This document shows positions 22,423-34,200 of a DNA stretch of 64,000 nucleotides, piece by piece. Under the pieces are notes generated by a model. It saw nothing but the letters and a program-made list of their open reading frames with translations, did no database searches and was not told where the DNA came from. Numbering within the stretch: position 1 is the stretch's first letter; each line of letters opens with the position of its first letter. Origin of the DNA: Siphonodentalium dalli (taxonomy: Eukaryota; Mollusca; Scaphopoda; Gadilida; Siphonodentaliidae); the NCBI GenBank assembly GCA_032622095.1, contig CP136061.1, positions 236,485,815 through 236,549,814 on the forward strand, in the 5' to 3' direction. The position numbers were made by a program, and so were the translations under genes.

Positions 22423-24130
22423 TAGGTCCCTGTTTGCGGAGATCTATTTGCGGAGGTCGCCTAAAATGGTCGAAATATGTTGATTTTAATGAGGGAACGG
22501 GTGCGTATATGTCAACTGATACGTATTTTAAACAAATAACGAGACGATCATCATAATAGTGGTTTGTTCTATCAATCATATCATGATCATGATCATCATA
22601 ATACGGAACAAGTCTTGCGACTTTTCGTCGGGTGTGTCTTTTTACCGGATTCCGGATCCCTGATTTCGACCCGGATTTAGGTGTCTTTTTACCGGATTTC
22701 GACCCGGATTCGGGTATGAATTTCATGCTTGTTTTATCACACATTTAACCCATTAAAAGCCGTTTCTGACACGCGGAAAAAATCTTCACAAAATCAAGTC
22801 AATTTATTTCAATCCCAATGATATTACTGTTAAACGCAACCTGTGCCATGTTTTCGCGGGTCTGAAATGTCTTTTAATGTGTTAAACATGGGTTATAATA
22901 AACATAAAATTGAGATCAGGGTTCGGGTCGAAATTAGAAAAAGACACATAAAATCCGGATCCAGATCCGGGCATAAAGTTTGTCTGTAAATGGGCTCATT
23001 CTCGCGTGGAATCAATCCAAGCGCCATGTTCACCGTTTCCAAATAAACTGAGTTATGCGTGGCTCAGCTGCCATTTAATGTATTAAATACTTGACTATTT
23101 ATATGAAATAGAAAAGAACTATTCGTATCCGAATCCGGGAATGATCTGATCTAAACATCAACATCTATAACCTAGTTCCACGCGACTCAGTTTACATTTA
23201 TTGTATTAAATAAGCATTACTTTATAAGAAGCAAAATCCGGATCCGGGCATAATCTGTACCTTTAAATATTATCAGTAAATACGTGGAAATTAATTCGGT
23301 TCCGCACATGGTGTGTACCTTTAAATGCGATAATCATTCCGTGAAATCAATCGAACAGCCTAGTATAACGTCTCAAAATCAACTTATAACTTTGTTCCAC
23401 GTGACATTTAATATATCAAAAAGACGATAATTTATATGGAAAAAAAGGAGAGAAAAAAAACCGGATCCGGACATGATATCTACCTTTAAATATGATCAAT
23501 AATTATGAGATAATTCATTCGGATCCGGACATGGTGTGTTCCCTTAAATGCCATCATGATCACGTAAAATCAATCCAACCGCCGTGTCTATATGAAAAAA
23601 TAAGAAGTATGCTAATCCGGGCACGATATGTACCTTTAAATACGATTAATCGGGTTGAATGAGCACGACAGCCCTATATTGGTTTAATCTTACCTCCTAA
23701 CCAGTTTCCGTGTGTCAGAAACGGCTTTTAATGGGTTAAATGTGTGATAAAACAAGCATGAAATTCATACCCGAATCCGGGTCGAAATCCGGTAAAAAGA
23801 CACCTAAATCCGGGTTGAAATCCGGGATCCGGTAAAAAGACACACCCCTTTTTGTCCCAATAACATTATTTGCAATGCTTGTTTACAAATATATGTATCG
23901 TCATTTGATATTTACTTCTTAATTTACTTTAGTAAAAAGAGAAATAGTATTCAACCAACTGATAGATTCGCAGTAGGTCCCTGTTTGTGGAGGTCTATTT
24001 GCGGAGTTCCCCGAATTCACAGAGATCCCCTAAAATTATCAAAATATGTTGATTTAAATGAAGGAACGGGTGCGTATATGTCAATTTATACGATCATGAT
24101 AATAGTGGTTTGTTCTATCAATCATATCAA
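22423..24130. repeat. Composite repeat with GGATCCGG-rich core
   Basis: Direct repeats of about 160 bp (GGTCCCTGTTTGCGGAG ... GGTTTGTTCTATCAATCATA) at 22423-22582 and 23971-24130 flank long inverted repeats (22629-22778 and 23715-23848; GGTGTGTCTTTTTACCGGAT, ATTTAACCCATTAAAAGCC). Between them several diverged units of ATCCGGATCCGGGCATGAT, GTACCTTTAAATACGAT and CGTGAAATCAATCCAA. Confidence 0.6.
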
Positions 24131-25389
24131 ATTCGCTGGATTGATAGTTGCAGTATGTAACTATTATGACCGCATTAATTGCTTTCAATGTTTAGATATC
24201 AACAATGGCTGGACCACTGTTGGAAGATTTTATGGCGGGAACACAATGACTCCGATTTTTGATCCGCATTTAGAGACTTCTGGTGTGGTGAAATAGAAAC
24301 CTGCAGTAATAAGCCGTAGTTTTTTGTAATAAATTTGAAGGATTAGTTGTTTTAACGTAACCAATATATTTTACATTTTTTTTTATAATTTATATTTATG
24401 CGTAATAATATAATCTTGAGGGTGTTACCATTTCTGATTATGGTTTTCTTGTTAACCTATTGTCTTATAATCGCTGGTCACCACACACGGATATCATAAA
24501 TACGTGGTGTACAGTGTCGCCAGTAATGTGTATACAAAGAGGATTAACAGTAAAAACAATTTTATAATTACCTTTTGCGGTTGATTAACAGTTTGATGGC
24601 AGTTTGATATATACAGAAAGGTATTACCGTTTTGTGAAAACTAAAGACTGACCGCTAGGTTGATAGATTTGTTGATCGGGTTTCATTTTACATTGTCTCT
24701 AAGTCGGCATGCATAATCAACCTTCGATGATGTTTCATGACTAGATAGTTCACATCACATAATTTAACGAGAGGCCGATCACGATCGGCATATGTTTAAC
24801 CCATCCATTGGCAATAGTAAATTGTTATGATCGGAATCATAATTTTTTAATGTTGAATTACAGAGTATACTGTTATGATCTAAAGTAGTATAGACACATG
24901 TACATAATAACCAGTAATAACACAAATTATTGGAATGTATGAGTCAAAATAGAAGGGTTAATATAACATCTAAACTCTTAGAGCCTGTCGCCACTATCAT
25001 AGTGTAAGCAGTTCTATTCATGTTGTTGCAAATTGCCATGTGAGATATCAAAATAATATAGTTATATATGTAATGTAAAAGGTTAAAAGACATGGAATGG
25101 GTAAAAGGGGTTAAATCACCTGTTTGATCCAATGTAGTCCCATCATCCAAGGACTTACTAGAGCTCCATTGGTCTAGTTAAATAAATTTACATTGCTAAG
25201 TTGTGGTTAAAAAGATAGCTAAATCAATTTTCCAATAAATCACCACTAATCTGTGTGTTATATAGAGCTAACATATGAGGGCTATAAATAACTTTCAAAG
25301 CAATAAACCATATTGTTTCTAATGTCTCTCACAGAGAAGCAGGTATTAATTACTTGTGAGTTACTTGGGTTATAATCTGGATAATTCTT

Positions 25390-25926
25390 AGTTGAAAAAG
25401 GGCCATATCTCTGGTATAACAAATTGGATCTAACCCATATTCAAACTCGATCTGTATTTTGAGTTGAGAAACTCACATACCAAATTTGGTTCCTATCAGA
25501 TGAAAGATGGTTGATTTATCGAAGCATGTGTGAATTCTATGTCAAAGGGCCATAACTCCATTTTAAAAAATCCGATCAAACCCATATTCGAACTCGATCT
25601 GTATTTTGGGCTGAGAAACTCATATACCAAATTTGGTTCCAATCAGATAAAAAATGTTTTGAGTTGTGGCAGAATGCATGAATTCTAAGTCGAAAAAGGG
25701 CCATAACTCCGTAAAACAAACTCGGATCAAACTCAAATTCGAACTCAATCTGTCTTTTGTGCGGAGAAATTCATATACAAAATTTGGTTCCGATCAGATA
25801 GAAAATATTTGAGTTATCGTACCATGCGTAAAGTGTCTAAGGACAGTCAGACGGACGGACGGACACACGACGAGTGGTCAATCCGGACAACGACACACTG
25901 TTTACCATACTATGGTATGGGTAATC
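25390..25926. mobile_element. GGAC-rich repeat element with 3' hairpin (family R)
   Basis: Three diverged units of about 150 bp (GGGCCATAACTCC, GAACTCGATCTGTATTTTG, ACCAAATTTGGTTCC), then GGACGGACGGACAC and a stem-loop at 25900-25925 (TTTACCATAC / GTATGGGTAA). Confidence 0.5.
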
Positions 25927-26897
25927 ATAAAAACCCACTGCCAATTTTTTTGCCAAATGAGTTTTTTTTTTGCCAAATGAAAATATTTTTTGCCATTGAC
26001 AAATGGCATCGGGAACCCTGACTAAGATGTACACACTTTGATCTGGTGAGCTATGGCACTAATCTATTGATGAGATGAATGTTTCTTTGCAGTATGATAA
26101 ACATTGGGACAGGTATATATATATATTATCAGTGTTGAAAATTCCAGAAATGTAACTGGTCTTTATGCCACAAGGGTATGGACTTCAGTTTCTGTGTTAC
26201 ATTCAATTATTAATCACAATGCTGAATGAGACTACCATTCACTGTGTGGCGAAACATTACTTTGTGTGTTGCATTATTATTATATTTTGGCCCGACAGTT
26301 GAGGGGTCGGATTAGCAGAAAATCAAAACTTTAAAAGACGCAAACCATTTGGTTTGACTTGCATTGCAGTGACCAATAAATCCTTCAGATGGGTCTGTTT
26401 TAATTATTTGTGTACCTTTAAAGATACTTAACAACAGACTTGTATGGACCTATTTTCACTCCTATGTGGCTACCCAATATGTTGCATTCGTCATGGCATG
26501 TCTTGGAGTTGCGGCCATTTTGACAGCCATTTCATGGGCGCATTTGTATTAATTTCTTTTCATGTCACTCAATTCGCTCCCATGCTTTAATTTCACACAT
26601 ACATGCATAACTACGTAAATTCCTATTCCACAACATACAGTATAATTACCTTCATATTTTATGTCAGACCCCACCCCTATTCAGGGCACTGTAGAAAATT
26701 TTCCCCAAAGAGGAATTTAGATATCACGGTGGGGAATCAGGTGGTTTCGAGGTTGGGGAGTACCACGCATTCAAAATGTGCAAACGCACAAATTAATAAT
26801 ATACAAGGAACTGACACAAAACATAGCAGTTTGACTGTTACGAGCAAATGTTGGTTTATTTTTCAAACAAGTTGATACCTTATTTGTCCAGAAATAC

Positions 26898-27047
26898 TTA
26901 GTGGCTTTCTATAACATTCTGACCAAAGTTGCCAGTCGGAGGTGCCTGGAATACACCAGTCCTTACATCTTGGAAAATCATTCGACTGTCAACTTTGGTC
27001 AGAATGTTAGAGCAAACAAATGTGAGTTTGGACATAAATGTAACCGC
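26898..27047 (-). pseudogene. C1q-domain-like fragment
   Basis: Minus-strand frame of 49 codons starting AVTFMSKLTF, then NILTKVDSR and DVRTGVFQAPPTGNF, then a stop. The pattern VxF-x-L-T ... NILTKV ... D-x-RTGVF-x-AP-x-x-G is that of the first half of C1q/TNF-like domains. The strand that should follow (VYFFS-type) is replaced by an inverted copy of the gene's own upstream sequence: 26910-26939 is an inverted repeat of 26983-27012. No intact C1q domain is present. C1q proteins are abundant secreted lectins and immune factors in many invertebrates; family call is by motif only. Confidence 0.35.
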
Positions 27048-27114
27048 TCTGTCAGGTATATTCAATCAATTAGTGTCAACTTCATTGATACTATGGCAAC
27101 CGTTATTGTAAAGA

Positions 27115-27220
27115 ATAGTTCCGGCTTGTATTCCACTAGAGTTATACAGATAATACACTAATATGTACTCACTGGCTGGGATTCCGTTGTACATTGCGCC
27201 AATTGGTGTGGAATAAAAAA
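27115..27220 (-). pseudogene. Unknown exon fragment, copy 1 (internal deletion)
   Basis: Encodes FYSTPIGAMYNGIPASEYI followed by LVYYLYNSSGIQAGTIL. It is near-identical to 31034-31222 but lacks about 115 bp after the GTIL codons. I do not recognise the family. It lies about 70 bp upstream, in minus-strand order, of the C1q-like fragment; whether they belonged to one gene is unknown. Confidence 0.3.
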
Positions 27221-27735
27221 AGACGTCATCTTGTGAATTTTGTATATCATTTACTCATGTATATTGATAAGTAAGCAATCTATAAACTCATACAAACATA
27301 ACAGATTTATTTATATATTATGAACATCATTGAGTGGTTCATCATTTACACAATAAACCGGGAGTCATATAAATCCAGGCGAAGAGATTATCTGATAAGC
27401 ATATGTCAATTTGCCAACAGACTTTTGTATTAATATATCATTTGACATTGGGATATTGCAGTAATGTGTGAGGATTAATACATATACATGTTATGATTGT
27501 ATATGTACTTGTAAGCAACAGAACTAAGAGTCTGTCTGACTCGTTCCGTTATACAATATATGATATGTTAATTGTAATACCAACAGAAAGAACATGGTAT
27601 CAGGATGAAGACTGTTTTGATATGAATCAATTGCCACCAAAAACTTGATATTTTCACATTCTAGAGTCACTGCCTGTCAGAAAGGTAACTTTTTGTAGAA
27701 CTTATCAGCTGAATGTAATGCATTCAATGTATATA

Positions 27736-27939
27736 CAGTAATGCCCTAATTAATCGACTCCTTTAACCACAGCAGAATTATGGGTAACTTTTCAGGATTT
27801 AGACGGAAATATGGCTTGTTGCCATTCATCGGAAAGCTCTCGGGGAGAGCTTTCCGATGAATGGCAACAAGCCATATTTCCGAAAAGTTACCCATAATTC
27901 TGCTGTGGTTAAAGGAGTCGATTAATTAGGGCATTACTG
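27736..27939. mobile_element. Palindromic TA MITE family A
   Basis: TA|CAGTAATGCCCTAATTAATC ... GGGCATTACTG|TA, 204 bp, whose two halves are almost perfect inverted copies. TA duplication and a CAGT start fit the Tc1/mariner-pogo group. Confidence 0.8.
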
Positions 27940-28026
27940 TATGAATGAATGGGAACAGTGTATCGATCAAATCAGAGAAAACCAAGCTATTAAAGTTCAA
28001 CACCTGAATTTACTGGGCCAAAATTA

Positions 28027-28547
28027 TGGGAGGCCAAATTCACATTTAATAAACATTTGCGATTAAGCGTAATTATTGGTGCTTAAGCAGAATTATTTGC
28101 ACTTAAGCTATTTTATTTGTGCTTAAGCAACAATAATTGTGATTAAGTGTAAACAATATAATAAGCTATTTATGGCTAAGCACAATTATTACCTAACACT
28201 CTGTTGACATTGGCAGAGTCCACCAGGCATTAGAAGTTCAAACACGGGGATGCCTATTTTATTTTTGAGGGAAGATCTATATTGATGGGGAATGAAATGT
28301 ACATATTTGAGCTTAATCACAAATATATGTACTTATGTGCAAATATTTTTGCTTAAGTGCAAATATTGATGCTTAAGTGTAATGTTTTTATGCTTAAGCA
28401 TAAATAATTGTACTTAAGAGCAAATAATTGTGCTTAAGCACAAATAATTGTGCAAATAATTACATAGTGTAGTAAATAATTGTACTTTAAAGAGCAAATA
28501 ATTGCGCTTAAGTGGAAATAATTACTAAAAGTGAATTTGGCCTCCCA
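28027..28547. mobile_element. Foldback element packed with CTTAAG motifs
   Basis: Perfect inverted ends TATGGGAGGCCAAATTCAC (28025-28043 and 28531-28549, including the TA flanks). The interior has at least nine CTTAAG palindromes in a TTGTGCTTAAGCACAAATAA-like pattern repeated at irregular 15-30 bp steps. A plain spacer lies at about 28170-28300. TA duplication; no coding capacity. Confidence 0.65.
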
Positions 28548-29169
28548 TACAAAATTAGTATTCGATGCTATTTATGTTATTTGAAGTCAATTCTGTATCA
28601 CCTTTGGTGAATAGTTCAATGATAAATTTTTATGATATATCTATATCTATAATATATATATATATTAAATTTTTTTTTTTTGGGAGGGGCAAAATTTAAC
28701 TCCTCCATTTTATGTTTTCGTTGTACAATGATTATTCGATGAAATCTATCAGAGAAATTTCAGGCTACACTATAATGAGAGCACATATGTCTTTAAATGA
28801 TGAAAACTACCTTTTTTGTGCGATGGAATAATTATCCCAAACTGAAAGATTTCTTATTTTCCAATTTTGACCCGTTTTGTACATTTGTATCAGGCCTACA
28901 ATTTAAGACATGAATGAAAAATAGACATACACATATACATATTCACAAATAATAATTAACATAGTGATGAAAAAGCACCTTTCTGGCCATTTAATATCAG
29001 TCTTTGTCTCTTATATTACCCAAAGAAATATTCATGTTTGCATGGCTAATTCATTCATAACTACAGATATGTAAAATAATGAGTCGACTGGTAAACAATC
29101 CAGTGCTTATGGTAAGGGATATCTCTGTCCTAAAACAGGTGTAGTGATGAATATAACAAAGAAGTAATA

Positions 29170-29382
29170 CAGTAATGCCCTAATTAATCGACCCCCAAAC
29201 CACAGCAGAATTATGGGTAACTTTTCAGGATTTAGTCGGAAATATGGCTTGTTGCCATTCATCGGAAAGCTCTCGGGGAGAGCTTTCCGATGAATGGCAA
29301 CAAGCCATATTTCCGACTAAATCCTGAAAAGTTACCCATAATTCTGCTGTGGTTAGGGAGTCGATTAATTAGGGCATTACTG
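29170..29382. mobile_element. Palindromic TA MITE family A
   Basis: 213 bp, TA both sides, halves meet at AAAGCTCTCGGGGAGAGCTTT. Confidence 0.8.
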
Positions 29383-30091
29383 TATATCTTTAGAGCTAGT
29401 TTGTTTTTTCGCATCAAAAACAAATTGCACCAATTTTGTGTGAAATATCCAAAGGATTGTAGAGCATTATCACCAAAACTTATAAACTGAGGCTGTCATG
29501 GTTTCCTGGTATAATTCTAATGCATTGAGGTATGCGGAGGAATATATTATGTCTAGAAGTGTATGCATCCTTGAATTCTAAAAGACTACATCCATCGTCC
29601 CAATTTTTCCTGCACTATTGCATGGTGAGCAACACTTCAACAAACTTTTTTAACTAATGACAGCTGATGAGATGAAAAAGGCGTATCTATATTATATGTA
29701 GTATACTTGAAAATTATGAAAATATAAGAAAAATATGATTGGGGTCAATTGACTGTTAATGTGTATACAAGTAAGCGGATCATGGTCAGAAACATAGAAA
29801 AAGCTTGATTGATGTTTTTTTTCATTTGCTCAAGATTCTGCTGATGTGAGTTATTGTTGCACTCTTCATTTTTAAGCAATAATAATAAAAAAAAAACAAG
29901 TGGTTGAGCAGATAGCAGGCTTTAGTTAGTAAATGGTATCAATAGCATTGACATTCAACTCACTCCTCTTGGGAAGTGACTTATATAATGGAAAACTGAG
30001 TGATGTTGAGATTTACATAACATTGGAACTCCAAGTTGTCAATGTTAAAACCACATTTTTAATGAACAATAATTTGAGCAGATACCATTGA

Positions 30092-30550
30092 AGGTACTCA
30101 ATCCGATTAGATGCTCCTAAATTACTATTTCTTTGGCTTTGGGGGTAAAAACTATTTTATTTGAGTCGAGGAACCTACCCATCAATGCTCTGAGTGATCA
30201 GATATCAATTTTTAAAGTTTATTATTTCAATTGTTTGGTGGCCCAGAAACATGCCGTCAAAAGGATGGTCTCAGACAAAATTGCGGATGAAGATGGATAA
30301 CACTAAAATCAAGTGGCTATTATTACCTCTTGATTTTAGAGTTATCCATCTTCATCTGCAATTTGTCCGTTTGACCACGTGTTTCTGGGCCAATTATTTG
30401 CACACATCTTGAGAAATAACAAATTTCAAAAATCTATATCTGATCACTCTTGAGATTTGATGGGTGGGATCCTTGACTCGAATCAAATATGTTTTACCCC
30501 CGAAGCCAAAGAAATAGTAATTTAGGAGCGTCTGATCAGATTGAGTACCT
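30092..30550. mobile_element. TTAA foldback family G, copy 2
   Basis: Ends AGGTACTCAATCCGAT, flanks TTGA (left, mutated) and TTAA (30551-30554). The centre is an inverted pair around AACTCTAAAATCAAG. Confidence 0.7.
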
Positions 30551-30676
30551 TTAACAGTTGCTATTAACAATATATTTGGAAGCAAAATTTTGTAGGAACT
30601 TCTGGTACTGACATGGCCCTTTATACTAGTACTATCTACATGGTACCAATATAAGAATCAGAGTGGTATTAATTAA

Positions 30677-30745
30677 CCCTTCCAATGCTGATGTACCAAT
30701 GCATTCTATTATATATGCAAGTCTCCCATAGGGAGCAACAAATAT
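30677..30745. mobile_element. Truncated family B end
   Basis: TTAA|CCCTTCCAATGCTG followed by one half-hairpin, then unique sequence. Confidence 0.4.
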
Positions 30746-31033
30746 ACCATGAATCTTTAAGGGCAATGCACCATCCAATGTGCAATTTTATGTGTTCAAT
30801 TTGAGCGACCAAATTTTTATCACCTGATGGAATGTATACAGCATTTGCACTGTTGAGGTAAACAGTACATCTATTTGAGGGTAGAATAAACTCATTCGAT
30901 AAAAGGTTGGAAACTATGATGCAAGTTGTGTTCTGTATTTATTCTACACTGCTGTCAGATATATTCAATCAATTACTGTCATTTTCATTGATACTATAGC
31001 AACCTTTATTGTAAATTTAGTCAGATGAATAAC

Positions 31034-31222
31034 CTGTGATGATCGGAGCATCACCCAAAGTGGATCATTGACGTAATGTATGTCATCTTTCTTGGTGATA
31101 ACGTCAACAAGAATAGTTCCGGCTTGTATTCCACTAGAGTTATACAGATAATACATTAATATGTATTCACTGGCTGGGATTCCGTTGAATACATGTACAT
31201 TGCGCCAATTGGTGTGGAATAA
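31034..31222 (-). pseudogene. Unknown exon fragment, copy 2
   Basis: Paralogue of 27115-27220. It keeps the middle part (LVDVITKKDDIHYVNDPLW, then VMLRSSQ) and ends at CAG|GTTATT, a possible donor. An 8-bp insertion after the GAMY codons breaks the frame relative to copy 1. Each copy therefore repairs the other's damage, which supports an ancestral coding exon. Family not recognised. Confidence 0.32.
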
Positions 31223-31251
31223 AAAAGGTTAGAATAAACTTTAACATTTAA

Positions 31252-31865
31252 AGGGATGCACAAAATGTGCAAAAAATATAAAAGTCTGTAAAAACATCGC
31301 CACTAAGAAGAATATGGAGAAATAGATCATCTTTGTTCTTATATTCATTATTTATAGTTCTTCAATAACAAATTTTGTGTGTTGAAATAATTTTTAGGTA
31401 AACAAAACTGTTAGTGATTTTTCATTACTATTCGTGTAATGTGTTGAAATATTTTAGTCTGAATATGATCTTCAGAATATTTTCAATGCTTTTGACCTTT
31501 TCAAATGTTTACCGGCAAGTTTTGATTAAATTTGGTATCTTATTGGACTAATTGAACTTTTATCGGTAATTCCACTGTAACAGTAATGTTACAACTACAG
31601 AGATGCAATGAAGTAATTACATTGCTAAAGGCCACATAACAAGAATTTCATAAGTTTGCAATGTCAAAATTGTTTCAAAATAATGCATGTACTCAGAAAA
31701 CCTCTGAATATGATCACTTTGTTTGTAATGACATGCAAAATCTGGTTATTGGAGAGTTATTAATAATGAAAATAAGAAAAAAAGTCAATGTACTTGTTGA
31801 TGATAGTTGTTTTACAGACTTTTAGGTTATTTTGCTTCAACCCACTTTGAAGGACTTCAGTCCCT
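31252..31865. mobile_element. TTAA element family M, uninterrupted copy
   Basis: TTAA|AGGGATGC ... CTTCAGTCCCT|TTAA, 614 bp. Contains TAAAAGTCTGTAAAAACATC near the left end and its inverted form near the right end. Serves as the empty reference for the interrupted copies. 31610-31720 is also duplicated, diverged, at 32905-33020. Confidence 0.6.
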
Positions 31866-31981
31866 TTAATAAATGGGAGAAATATATAGGGCCACATTTG
31901 GGTTAGTGATTATCATTATGACATTACATCAGTAAAACTAAGGATACCATTATGAGTGGTATCCTTGCTCCAACAGCTTAA

Positions 31982-32418
31982 AGGTACTCAATCCGATTCA
32001 ATGACCCCATATCATCAGATTCCAACAACAACATTTTTTGAAATGCCGCTTCAGTTATCAGAATTTACTAATTGCCCAAAAATAATGCTAACCATGGTCA
32101 ACAATAGTATAAAATTGCCCAAAATGTGTTATTTATCAAAATGTTTTTAACGAAATATGGCTGGATTTTCAAATATCTAATAACCCAAGCCACTTGATTT
32201 TAGAGTTATCCATCTTCATCCGCAATTTTGTCAGATTTTGTCGCCTTGAAAAAAATTCCGGGCACCAAAAAGTACATATATCGAGAAATAACAAATCTGA
32301 CCACTCTGAGCTTTGATGGGTCGGTTGAACTGGGTTCCTCGACTCGAACCAAATATTTTTTACCCCGAAGCCAAAGAAATAGTAAATATTTGGGAGCGTT
32401 AATTCAGATTATGCATCT
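31982..32418. mobile_element. TTAA foldback family G, copy 3
   Basis: TTAA at 31978-31981 and 32419-32422. Left end AGGTACTCAATCCGATTC, right end decayed. Confidence 0.65.
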
Positions 32419-32609
32419 TTAAGTGTGGTAATCGGTAACTTTTAGAATAAGAGTGTGACTCTGTATTTATTATACACTGAAAACAAACAAAAAGTGATAT
32501 TATTCAGAGTTCAGGCATTTGAGATTCGTAGTTTTCACATAAAAAAATTATGAAATCCTGATTGCATAACCATTGTACACTAAGTAAATGCTATAGTATG
32601 TGTGGTTAA

Positions 32610-32866
32610 CCCTTTCATGACTGGAGCTAACTGAAATTTTTTGGAGAAAACCTTGTGGCAATGCATTCTGTTATATATGCGAGTCTCCCTTGGGAGCCTC
32701 GCATATATAAGAGAATATATTGGCCTAACATTATTTACCTTGATAGTGTAAGCCAGTGCATTCTCTTATATATGCGAGGCTAGCTATGGGAGACTCACAT
32801 ATATAAGAGAATGCACTGGCACATGATATTTAATTGCGCTCCAATGCAGCTTGCATCATAAAAGGG
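32610..32866. mobile_element. TTAA MITE family B
   Basis: Starts TTAA|CCCTTTCATGACTGGAGC and ends CATAAAAGGG|TCAA. It contains two inverted-oriented copies of the long hairpin. piggyBac-like by its TTAA flank and CCCTTT end. Confidence 0.7.
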
Positions 32867-33705
32867 TCAATTTGCTCTAGAGTGATCCTGGATTCTCCCT
32901 TGAGATGCATGACATAATTACATTGCTAAAGGAGTACTTACTCTATTAAAACGAGAATTTCAAAAGTTTGCAATGTCAAAATTGTTTCATAATAAAGAAT
33001 GTGGCTGGCAGACCTCTGAATATTATCACTTTGTTTGTGTTGGGGGATATGTAATAAATATAAGGCTGCATTTGTGTTGTTTTGGAGATCACAGCACACA
33101 TGTGGTCACAACCCTGGGTATTAAGGAAAAGATGCCTAGGCAAGATTTTTGCAAAAACAGATTTACCGAGGCAGTTGATTATGATTAGATCAAAGAAATT
33201 GTAGACACTACTGTATGCTTAAATCTAATTAACTCAAATTAATGTCATCTATAAATTCTTAGTTATTTGGGGGAACATTGTTCCCAAGCCACTACTCAAC
33301 ATATATGTACAATCATCAAACCATCTCCAAAATAAGTGTCCTTATAGTTAATGCCTGAATGCCGTTGATGCTATTGTAGGACAATATATGATAAGAGCAA
33401 AAGGAAGTTATTTTGAATGAAGAGGTTCTATTTCTGATACACAATGAAATCTAAAATATCCTAATGAACTTGTTTTAATTACCTTGGCAATAAAATTGCA
33501 TAGGAAAATTGATTTTGCCTCTGCTTTCACCTAGGCATTGCCCTTTGCCTAGGATAATTCCCAGGGCTGCAGTGGATGATGCAAGGGTACATGTCCAAAA
33601 ACAAAATGCCATATTTTTGGATGATTTTAACTGTCATGCAACTGAGTTTGACAACTTGAATCGAGGGAATTATGCAGCTCTTTGACCTACTCTATGACAA
33701 GTCAA

Positions 33706-33947
33706 CCCTTCCATGACTAGAGCTTCCTGAAATTTTGTGAAAACCCTGTGCCAATGCATTCTCTTATATATACGAGTCTCCCATAGGGAGCCTCGCATAT
33801 ATAAGAAAATACATTGGCCTAACATTTACCTTGACAGCCAGGGCATTCTCTTATATATGCGAGTCTCCCTATGACTCGCATATATAAGAGAGTACACTGG
33901 CACATGGTCTTTAATGCTGCACCAGTCCAGCTCCCATCATGAACGGG
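33706..33947. mobile_element. TTAA MITE family B
   Basis: TCAA|CCCTTCCATGACTAGAGC at the left, CATGAACGGG|TTAA at the right. Two hairpins inside. Same layout as the copy at 32610. Confidence 0.7.
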
Positions 33948-34040
33948 TTAAACATTATATGTAACATGACGTTTCAAAGATATAGTTATGAGAAATAAAC
34001 CATAGGTGGTTTCAAATTGATCTGTGTAAAACTGTTGATA

Positions 34041-34200
34041 CAGTAATGCCCTAAATAATCGACTCCTTAACCACAGCAGAATTATGTATTTCAGTGAGAG
34101 CTTTCCGATGAATGGCAACAAGCCATATTTCCGACTAAATCCTGAAAAATTACCCATAATTCTGCTGTGGTTAAGGAGTTGATTATTTAGGGCATTACTG
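34041..34200. mobile_element. Family A MITE with left-arm deletion
   Basis: 160 bp, TA both sides; the left half is cut after AGCAGAATTATG, so the palindrome is incomplete. Confidence 0.75.

Noticed and set aside
24177-24296. CUB-like end (VGRFYGGNTMTPIFD)
   Set aside because: Only about 15 residues resemble a CUB domain, the expected cysteine is tyrosine, and it overlaps a dispersed repeat boundary.
21421-26022. A 4.6-kb hAT element bounded by CAGGGTT and AACCCTG
   Set aside because: The flanking 8-mers do not match and the TTTTGCCAAATGAG motifs near both ends are in the same orientation, so they are better seen as two separate related fragments.
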